Shown in pieces: positions 55,900 to 64,000 of a stretch of 64,000 nt of DNA. The translations under genes were made by a program, and so were the position numbers. The DNA is from Berberis thunbergii (Eukaryota; Streptophyta; Magnoliopsida; Ranunculales; Berberidaceae), in contig QNQO01005873.1 in NCBI GenBank assembly GCA_003290165.1, positions 248,001 through 312,000 of the forward strand, in the 5' to 3' direction. Every line of letters begins with the position of its first letter. The first letter of the stretch is position 1. The notes under the pieces are model-generated. The model was not told the DNA's origin. It saw only the letters and a list, made by a program, of their open reading frames with translations, and did no database searches.

Positions 55900-58298
55900 G
55901 GAGGTTGAGCATTGACTTCAGCGGGAGGAGATGGAGTCTTGTCTTCAGAATGAGTCAAAGAAGACAAGGTCTCGAGGACAATAACAGATGGAAGGGAGGA
56001 AAAGACGGTTGACCTTCGTCAGTCGGGTCACTTGGCGGATGCAAAACATATTCCTCATTGTCATCGTCTTCAAAGACTTGGTTAGCCAAGGCACGATAAT
56101 TTGACATATCGTGACCCTCCTCCGATTCAATAAAGTCGATGATGTCAATCCTGCCATCGATGACCCTTTTTCGAGTTCGCTGCTTCTACAGCCCTACACC
56201 TATTTGTAACCGATGAAAGCTCATTTTTCATCGGCACAAGTTCCCTTTCAATCATGGAAGACCTTGCAGAAGTTTTCGCTTTAACATAAACAAGCTCAGT
56301 GGTCAGTTGCACTACTTGTTCCTTAGCGGTCTTATGACAAGCAGAATAATCATCAGTAGTACACATTGCTTCATCATGACCAACCTTCTCACTGGACAAC
56401 TCCCTCTCAATAGCATCCAGCCGATCTCGCAGCCTGTTCATCTCATTTTCCGATGTTTCAAGTTCAGCGCAAACTTGTCACAGATACTCTGCTTCCTTTA
56501 ACAAAGTTTGAGCAGCGTCAACTACTTTCTCCTACTCAGCATGTTCGACCTTCAGCTCATCGAATTGGCATAGAACGTGAAAGAAAATAGCAATGCCTGC
56601 CTGACCATCTTCCTCTCTACGACCGTCACATGATCATGTGCAGCCTTGTAATCCGACCCCATCATCCTAGCATAAGTGACGTGATTCATCTCCTCCATTA
56701 TCTATTTAAGACCTTGGTCAAGATGTCACTAAACTGAAGCAATAGCATCGGGACCCTCTCAACCAAATGCTTATGCCATGAGATGATCAGATTACACGCA
56801 TTATCTTCAATGTCTATCTCAGATAACCAACTGAACTTCTCCAAATTAATATAGATCTTTCTAGGGACATGCTTCTTCCAACCAATCCGTGGTTGAAGGA
56901 TAGTGGGATCTGGAAGAACTGAAGCCTCGCTTCTATTAACAGGATTGACAGTCAGAACAATGGTGACGACGAAAGTACCACTCTTACCATTCATTTTCAA
57001 GATAGCAGTGGTAAGCGTGGGACGAGCAGGAAAAGAAGCAGGAAACTCCCCTACATCAACAGCATGAGTTGGAGAAGGAGACTTGGAACTCTAACCACGA
57101 TCAACTTCAACCTCGTCAAAAATAGGATTGTAGTCAAAGTCAGCTATGGTCTTCGTGCTATTTGGATCACGAGACAACTCCATGGCAAGATGAATCGTCC
57201 TATTATTGATGAGAGTTCTCTCATACTCACTTAACGAACGAGAAACCTCCACTTTACTTCTCTCCACAGCCTGATTCAGCTCTTCAGTTTCTTGAGCAGC
57301 AAGACGAGCCTCGTCTTTATCATATTTTCCACTTGAACTCGGACAAGAAGCAGACTGAACAATCCCCTGAGCAAAACCAGCAAGTCTCTTCCACTTAGAA
57401 CGCGGCTAGGACTAATCACCAGCTTCTTCGTCGGGCTGGCAGGCATAGGGGCCTTCCTCTTCCTGGTGGTCGAACCAGCACCACCAACAGCAACAGAGCA
57501 TTGAGATTCGTAACTTTCCTAACGGAACTCACTTTCCCATCAATGCTAGCATCACCAATATTAACAGGAATAGTATGTTCCTCTGCCTCATCAAAGATGA
57601 TGACATTTCTAGCACGAGCAACAGTGACTTCAGAATTTTGATGCTCAAGAAACGCAACATGTTCTGCATCGTTCATAGTGTACAAACCACTATGCTCGAC
57701 GACATCCACGACAAGAAAATCCTCCAAGGCAACACAAGGAAACGTGAGTAACCGCTCACAGACTCCCTTCCGTGCTGTAGTAAGATACAATTTAGCTCAC
57801 TTTCTGGGTTTTTGAAATATCCAAAAAATGTGTCGGTTTCCATTGAAGCATAAAACCAAGGCCTCACCCAAACCTGTAATCGTCCTTAAGTTTCCAAAAA
57901 CAAGAAAGCAAACGAAGAAAACAGATACGACTCATGCTCACCACAAAGTACAGTGTGTTCTAGGTCGAATGAATGTCAGAATGAAGGCCCCGCACAACGG
58001 TTGCAATCATTAGGACCCATCTGAGTAGGAGGGATGCCAATAAAATCAAAATACGACCAAAAGATCTATGGAACTGGAAATCGGAAACCAAACCTGAACA
58101 TGGTAGAATAAAAAGTAATGTAACCAAGCCTCGGACGAGCAAGGCTCTCACCGCCCCTGGGCAAAACGATCTCCAAAGCAGACGGGAAAGAGAACGTATG
58201 ATGAACATAGTCTAAAGTTCCTTGATTTGCTTGTCTTGGTTCGAAGAACGCCTCACAAACAACAAGCTGCTTCCCACTCAAAACTCATTAGAAGCCAT
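55900..58298 (-). pseudogene. Antisense ORF of Tat-like gypsy element, copy H
   Basis: The start is at 58298 (MASNEF), then across frames SGKQLVVCEAFFEPRQANQG, LARPRLGYITFYSTMFRFGF and FDFIGIPPTQMGPNDC, matching the LGIPPAQLGLNGY segment of copy E. The middle has YASMETDTFFGYFKN and a basic/acidic stretch. The C-terminal third (56600-56145) is a coiled coil (LRDRLDAIERELSSEK, SMIERELVPMKNELSSVTNR). A TATA-like CCTATAAAAGGG lies on the minus strand at about 58396-58405. Many frameshifts. Confidence 0.65.
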
Positions 58299-58638
58299 GA
58301 AAAAAGAATTCTGCAAGATAGAGAATGAATAAAGTGAGAAAAAAAAGTTCTGAAAATGGAATTAGCGTAAAAAAGGAAACACAAATCTCCTCCACCCTTT
58401 TATAGGGTTAAGCAAAAAAAAAAGACAGCCAATGGGAAGAAGTGTGAGATATGATCGCTGCACGAAATCCTAAAAATTTGCACCGAAATGAATAGGCTAA
58501 TGGGACAGCATAGTAGAAACCGTATCAACAATTGTTAACGACTTTTAATGTTGTGCAAAAAAACAATGATGAAGTTGAAATGCCAACCGCCGTAGAGTTA
58601 GTGGCCAAGCAAGCATGCACAATAACTAGGGGAGTAAC

Positions 58639-58955
58639 TAATGATACATCAAATAAGACTCTACTCACAACCGTACATGTGAGTAGACCTGACCCAATAA
58701 GCCCAAAAACCCGGGCCAAATCATTAAAGCCCAAAAGGGTCCTTGATAATAGATCGTAATAAAAGGCCTGAATCCATGCACAATGGATCTCTTCCTTAAG
58801 AGAAGAGAGACATTACATAGGAGATAAGTCGTGGCGGGATTCACTCCCCAAGGACACACCTCAATGAAAGAGGATACCATTGCAAATAAGGTTTCCCTAA
58901 TCACGCCCTACATACTTAAGTCACGCAGAGAATTAATGACAGACATTATATAAGG
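58639..58955 (+). repeat. Partial diverged Tat-like 3' LTR, interrupted
   Basis: Purine tract ACTAGGGGAGTAAC precedes TAATGATACATCAAATAAG, an LTR start like copy 7. A TATA-like TTATATAAGG at 58947-58955 is where the next LTR (58956) begins, so a second Tat element landed in this LTR. Whether the rest lies beyond the window cannot be told. Confidence 0.65.
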
Positions 58956-59624
58956 TGATGACACATAAAAAGATCACACCCCTGAGCCATACACGTGTCA
59001 TGCTGATCTCGAGGAATTATGGACCCCAACATTAGTCCAACACTGATCCGGCCCAAGCGGTTCTAAGCTCTCCCAATTCAGTCCATTAGATGGATCCGAA
59101 CTCTTACATCCTGCTAGGCCCACATGTCTAACAACTATCCTCAATACCCCTATGTCTTATTAAGGCAAGTATCTCGAGGATCAGCTTCGAACAGGCAACT
59201 ACAGCAACTCTCTGCTTTCAACTCGGAAGCAAATACCAGAGTACATTCCACACTAGGAATCTTCCTTTTACGGATCGCTCTCACATTGGGAACTATCTCC
59301 CGCGTATCTAGGAGCACAAAGCTAACTGCGAACTTCCCTCCTATAGCGTGACTCTTAATTAGAGAATGATCTCCTTCCTAAACTACGCCCTTGATGGCCT
59401 AATAGAACCAGAACTCCTTGCTTGCGCTATAAATAAGACATGGGGTTGGTAAGCTAAGGTACGGTACAAATTTCTTGTTACAACATTATACCTTCCTAAG
59501 ATCTCTGTCTGACTTTAGCATCAGTGCCATTGGCCACCACAAAGGTGGTTTGTGGCTCACATGCATTGCTTGTGCAGTTCAGCAGGAGCTAGGTCAAAGC
59601 AGGGAGCGAAACATGACTGCATCA
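58956..59624 (+). repeat. Tat-like gypsy 5' LTR (copy 8)
   Basis: 669 bp from TGATGACACATAAAAAGATC to GACTGCATCA, TATA GCTATAAATAAGACATGG at about 59430. It is followed by a primer site and gag in the same orientation, so it is a 5' LTR. Confidence 0.88.
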
Positions 59625-59627
59625 GCT

Positions 59628-59645
59628 TGGTGTTGTCCATGGGGA
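59628..59645 (+). other. Primer-binding site of the Tat-like element
   Basis: TGGTGTTGTCCATGGGGA, three bases after the LTR. It resembles the TTGGCGCCGTCxxTGGGGA primer sites of Tat-lineage elements with a few transitions. Confidence 0.65.
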
Positions 59646-59689
59646 TGACAAAGTTCATAACTTTTTACTAGTGTCGTCCCTTTTCAAAA

Positions 59690-60638
59690 CCCAGAAATAT
59701 GATAACCACTAGATCACACAACGACGGAGAACAGAGGGACACGTCAAACTCTTCGACTGGCATAGCACCGCCGCTTTTAGCGGCTCCAGTCATACACGGG
59801 TTGCAGACTCACGCTGCTGCACCGACGACAACGTCAACGAACCCCTGATATGATAGGTTGTCATCTTAAATGTAGCAGATAGCCAAGGTGGTGGAGGCTC
59901 TCACTTGACAAAATCCACCACCTGCCAATGGAGACCAGGGGCATCATGGGCCTCTATCTCCGGAGGATGGCAGAGAGCAAGAACAGGAAAGCCAAGCCCT
60001 AGTTAGTTCTCATTGGACCAGGGGAGGCTGCACGACTAACGTTGAGCCCGCCGCCAGGGTAGAAAGACTTAGCCCTCATAACCCCTTTCGTAGAGGGGTG
60101 CACAACCTAGATGTATTGTATCGCCTCTCCGTCCCACCATTTGTGGACCGGATCATGAATGAGGCCCTTCCGAGGAAGTTCACTCCTCCAAATCTTGACT
60201 TCTACGACGGAACCACCGATCCATTTGACCACCTGCGTCATTACCAGTACGTAATGGCCCTAAAGAAAGAATCAGAGTCAGTTATGTACAGAACCTTTCC
60301 CACTAGCCTGACAAGGCCAGAACTGACATGGTTCCACAGCCTTCCTCTGAGGTCGATCGTCTACTTCAAGACACTGGCAAAGGAGTTCCTGACACGTTTC
60401 ACAGGGAGCCTGCATTTTTGAAAATGCCCACACTACATACTCTATCTAAAGCAGAGGTCCCACGAGACTCTCAAAGAGTATGTCTCGCGCTTCAACAACG
60501 AACTGACTCTCATCGATGGATGCAGTGATGACACAGTCATGACAGCCTTCACTGCGGGCCTCGAGGAAGGAAAGCTCTACAAACAAACATGAAGGTAAAA
60601 AGAAGCCCTCCACTCCTAGGGACAAAAAGGAGGGAAAG
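59690..60638 (+). pseudogene. Tat-like gag, N-terminal and core
   Basis: The core open piece (60098-60421) reads PPFVDRIMNEALPRKFTPPN, FYDGTTDPFDHLRHYQYVMA, SVMYRTFPTSLTRPELTWFH; after a frameshift in a T-run near 60419 it continues LKQRSHETLKEYVSRFNNEL and VMTAFTAGLEEGKLY. This is the gypsy gag core (Retrotrans_gag) in Tat form. A stop follows, and at 60639 the Athila-like LTR starts. 59690-60090 holds decayed leader and N-terminal gag. Confidence 0.85.
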
Positions 60639-63043
60639 TGATAGGAGCATAATTAGGCTTTTTTTAGTACTATATTTCTATATATAGTTTTGGTTATTAT
60701 TTGTTCATTATGGTACTAATTGCTATTTTTGTGTTTGTATAGGTTTCCAGTTATAAGATTCCAAAATAGAAGCTAAGTGAAGCAAATTGACAATTTAGAA
60801 ATACTGACTGCAAAAGGAAACCACGCAAATAAGGAAACCAAGAAGAAAACAAGTATAAAAAGGGATGATACCTTGCTTTGAAGAAATCACCCATCCATAG
60901 CCTCCTTATCACAGCTGCAACAGCCTCCTCATCCTCACAATCACAGCCATAACAAGCCTCTACCCATCTCACGCATCCCTCATCACAATCAAACGCCTCA
61001 CACATCCGATCGAAACCTACGATCATCCCTTTTCCTTCACAACACCTAGACATTGTCCCTTCGTTGCCATCAGAAATCCTATCGCCACCATCTTATTCCT
61101 TCATCTCGTCGTCCCTTTTCATCCATTGCAGCCAACCCCAAACCCATCTATAGCCTCCATCCAGCCATCGTCCTCTTCGTCATCACAGCCAACAAACCAC
61201 CATCTCGCCATCAAATTCTTCACAGTCTCGCCTCATCTCCCACTCGCCTGATTCTCTAATCTCCTTCTGTTTCCACACACTCGCAGCCCCTCTCATCGGC
61301 TGACCACCCTCGTTCATCTCTCTGTCTGTCTAATTTCTCTCTTACAGAGCAGAAATCATATTGACGAAAAGAAAACAGATCGCGAAGGAGAGTTATTTCT
61401 CTTCAGAAGACCTTCTCCGCCACCACGGATAAGGCGACAACGTTTTCATCTCTAAACCTCTCTTTTCTTATTTTTAGTTTGATAATTAATTATAGATTAC
61501 TGTTTGAGCATAATTAATATGTCTAGCTAAACTCCTCTTAGTTAGGGGTGGATTCAAAGCCCTGAACTTGTGTTTTATAAATTAACTAAAGTATGTCCCG
61601 TGCCGTCGGCGCTCCATATAATTTTATTTTTGCTCAATATTTTGTACTAAGCACCTCTTTTACTATCCTCATTTTGGCTTTGAATCAGTATTGAAGTGTA
61701 AGCTTAGTTTAAGGTAAAAATATATATTATAAATTTTAGAGTTAGACTCAGTCAAATTTGAATCAGTTGGGGAAAAATTTAAACACCAAGAATGAGTAAT
61801 CCCCCAATCTTTGAATTCGCCAAAATTTGAAGTTTAGAATTTTTGTTTAAATGTGCATTAAGATGCCCGACTCATTTTTCTGGTATGATCAATCTGTCTC
61901 ATTGCTTTGAAAAATATTAAAAACGTGAAATACTTTATATGTTTTTTAATTATAGAATATATATTTTTAAATTTTAGCGCTCATGTTGATCATTGATTTT
62001 GTTGGAAAGATCTTAAAAAATGCATTTCAACGATATTAACTTTACCAAAATCCGATAACGATGTAGATAGTTATGATAATTTTCATTTTGCTAAAACAAA
62101 ATACAATATTTTCTCTTTCCACCATATGTACATTCCATCAACCTTTTTCAAAAGTTTTATTTTTTATTTTTTCCCTTCTACATGTTTTATATCCCAACTT
62201 TTAATAATAACCATCTTTTATCTCTAATTCTTTCGATTTGACTTTGTCCCAGTTAGCAATGAATAGTAAAACACCACTCTGAATTGTAATATAGATTGAA
62301 TTTAATCTTCGTTGTTATTAGTGATTGTGTTTTGCTTAATTGCTTTATAAAGAACTTTTCTTTGTATAGTTGTTAAGGTGACTAACTTAGTAAACATGCT
62401 AGGATCTGGGGCTAGAGTATAAGAGGGTTTCACCTAATTGTTACAATCTTGTACTCATAAGTAGTAAATATCAATGAACGTTGGTAAGGTTAAGTAAAAA
62501 CCTAGGTAAGAACGAGATGTTGATCATACTTGTAATTGCTTAGTCATTGTTCATATTTTCAACAAAACTTAATGATCTTGGATTGTTTATCTAACTTGTG
62601 ATTCCTGATTAGATAACATGATAAGAATAGTTTGAAACTGACGCTAAGTTTAATTCAATGAAGTTGGGAAAATAATAAGATTAATGCAGTGTTGATCACG
62701 GTTAATCTTGAGCATTGTCACTCACGAGTTAGCAAGTGATTATTGAAAATTGATTTACGAGCATATGTTTGGTGTGTGGAGATAAACCCTTAGCTAATTT
62801 TTCATTTTTTTCCATCCCTTTAGTTTTATTATCCTTCTAGTAATTTTCGTAATTATTTTCATAGTTTAACTTAGAAAATCCAATCCCCCAATATTTACTA
62901 AATTAAGTTGTTAGTTGTCTTTTAGTTATTCTTAGTGTTAATTGGCAAGCTCTCTAATCCCCGGTTCAAAACAATCCTTACTTATTCTATACTACAATCA
63001 CAAAGCATGGTATTAAGTTGTGTGCAACTAAAATAGGGCATCA
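60639..63043 (+). repeat. Athila-like 5' LTR with Helitron-like insert
   Basis: TGATAGGAGCATAATTAGGC to AATAGGGCATCA. 2,405 bp, of which 710 is the insert at 61586-62295; the remaining ~1,695 exceeds the solo copy (1,449) mainly in a CCTC/CATC-rich part at 60890-61440. The shared 3' half (61490-61585, 62296-63043) aligns closely with the solo LTR. Confidence 0.88.
61586..62295 (-). mobile_element. Small non-autonomous Helitron-like insertion
   Basis: Comparison with the solo LTR at 52278 gives exact junctions: ...ATTAA | insert | TTGAATTT..., i.e. between A and T with no target duplication. On the minus strand it begins TCTATATTAC and ends CACGGGACATACTTTAG, with a short GC-rich hairpin (GCGCCGACGGCAC) just upstream. 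TC start, hairpin and A/T insertion are Helitron hallmarks; the final TTAG differs by one base from the usual CTAG. No genes inside. Confidence 0.72.
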
Positions 63044-63048
63044 ATTTT

Positions 63049-63068
63049 TGGAGCTGTTGTCGGGGATT
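63049..63068 (+). other. Primer-binding site of the Athila-like element
   Basis: TGGAGCTGTTGTCGGGGATT, five bases after the LTR. It corresponds to the TGGCGCCGTTGCCGGGGATT site (Asp-tRNA type) with three transition/transversion changes. Confidence 0.8.
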
Positions 63069-63167
63069 AGTAAAATTGTTATTTACTCCATTAGTTTTTA
63101 TTTATTTATTTATTTCTATTTTTATTGATTTTTTTCTTCTTTCTGTATTTATCTTAGGTGTTACTTT

Positions 63168-63976
63168 ATGCACAATACGAGATCCAGCGAATACTTATTA
63201 GAATACGATTCAAAGCCAGACAAAACATTTAGAAGACGAAGGAGAGAAATAAAAGAGTCACAAACGTCTAGCTATGAATCTGAATCTAAAGAGTTCGAGA
63301 TGGGAGACAATAGATCTATTAAAGAACTTTCGGCATCCACTTTGGACAATGCCACCTTGTGCATTCAGTATCCAACAACAACGTTGGCCAAGAGAGACTC
63401 ATTCGAGCTTAAATCCAGCCTACTTCATCATATTCCAAAGTATCATGATCTTTCTATGACGAATACAAACAAACATTTAAAGGAATTTCAAGTTGTATAC
63501 TCCAGTATGATGCTAATCATTGTAGATGAGAACATCTAGAAGCTGTGAGCATTTCGCTTTTCTCTAACTGATAAGGCTAAGGATTAGCTCTATGAACTAC
63601 CTTCGAAACAGTATATTCTTGGGATAGCATGAAGAAGGTGTTTTTAGGAAAATTCTTCCAACCTTCTAAAATTATCTTGTTGAGGAAGAAAATCATTGGT
63701 ATACAACAAGGTCTAGGAGAATCATATCCAGCTTACTATGAGCCCTTCAAAACTCTCATAGCATCCTGTCCACAGCATCAGATAAAGGAGGAGCTCCTGG
63801 TTCAATACTTTTATGAGGGATTGCTTCCTCTTAAGCAACAGATGTTAGATGCAACGGCATGAGGAGCTTTGGTTGATAAAACTCTAGCAGCAACAAAGAC
63901 TTTGATTGCAAACAGAGCCTTAAATGCCCAACAGTATGAAGAATTGGAGAGCCTTCACGCCAAGTTAATGAAGTAA
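63168..63976 (+). pseudogene. Athila-like gag, degenerate
   Basis: Open from 63168 (MHNTRSSEYLLEYDSKPDKT) to a stop at 63537, containing KHLKEFQVVYSSM, then AFRFSLTDKAKD*LYELPS, a frameshift, and 63629-63862 MKKVFLGKFFQPSK, GESYPAYYEPFKTLIASCPQ, QIKEELLVQYFYEGLL, then GALVDKTLAATKTLIAN. These are the successive motifs of Athila-type plant gag. At least three stops and one frameshift make it a pseudogene. Pol would lie beyond the window. Confidence 0.87.
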
Positions 63977-64000
63977 GTACTAATTCTAGTTTGGAAGCTC

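Larger units (their letters stand above)
60639..64000 (+). mobile_element. Athila-like Ty3/gypsy retrotransposon (5' part, runs off window)
   Basis: 5' LTR 60639-63043, primer site 63049-63068, gag from 63168 past the window end. The same LTR forms the solo LTR at 52278-53726. Athila-like is suggested by the primer site and the gag motif set (FSLTDKAKD, YFYEGLL). Inserted in the gag of a Tat-like element. Confidence 0.85.

Noticed and set aside
1..64000. CRISPR arrays, operons, riboswitches, rRNA or tRNA genes
   Set aside because: Nothing on visual reading supports these. The tandem arrays are long-period plant repeats and the coding remnants are transposon or spliced plant exons. A covariance-model search for tRNAs was not possible here.

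Overview
The window looks like repeat-rich, gene-poor chromatin from a flowering plant, most likely a eudicot. The evidence is the plant transposon families present: Ty1/copia, two Ty3/gypsy lineages, an RTE-type LINE, Mutator, CACTA, PIF/Harbinger and a Helitron-like insert. Introns are AT-rich and CACTA termini are of the plant type. I see no intact host gene. Almost every recognisable coding stretch is a transposon relic with stops and frameshifts, or a host exon carried inside a transposon. All protein identities come from reading translations by eye; no database was searched.

Layout. 1-4480: two 3' ends of one Ty3/gypsy family (Tat-like), each with an ANTISENSE gene ('aORF', resembling the 'putative gypsy type transposon' / Transposase_28 family), then a purine tract and a ~675-bp LTR (TGATGATACA...TGCATCA). 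4481-16200: a Mutator-like element with a sense mudrA-type transposase and a convergent second gene on the minus strand. It was opened by a copia element (5238-9136, target duplication GTGTT), a minus-strand Tat 3' end (10183-11625) and an RTE LINE (12981-15978, 11-bp target duplication) sitting in the intron of the second gene. 16287-20460: two inverted-repeat elements, a 38-bp LINE 'stub' with a 13-bp target duplication, and a decayed RNase H domain. 21185-27488: more Tat 3' ends with tandem repeats.

28945-35518: a complete CACTA transposon (3-bp duplication AAC) without transposase, carrying five recognisable host exon pieces, all in one orientation: boron transporter, ABCG/PDR transporter, G-box bZIP, bHLH and autoinhibited Ca2+-ATPase. 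Intron-like sequence and a spliced leader accompany them. This Pack-CACTA is the standout of the window. 36689-37239: a probable solo copia LTR.

37993-46900: a minus-strand Tat element: LTR, aORF on the plus strand, a 182-bp tandem array split by a PIF/Harbinger element, a pol remnant, another array and a diverged LTR. 47330-58955: plus-strand Tat material: aORF and LTR, then gag, protease, RT, RNase H, a second archaeal-type RNase H, and integrase (opened by a solo LTR of an Athila-like element), a 79-bp tandem array, aORF and the start of a 3' LTR. 58956-60638: a Tat 5' LTR, primer site and gag, cut by the Athila-like element that fills 60639-64000. That element's own LTR carries a 710-bp Helitron-like insert.

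How the parts relate. The window is a stratigraphy of insertions whose junctions can often be read to the base. Two themes recur. Tat elements carry an antisense gene plus a different tandem array in each copy, always between pol and the antisense gene. A CACTA element has collected exons from unrelated host genes in a single sense direction.
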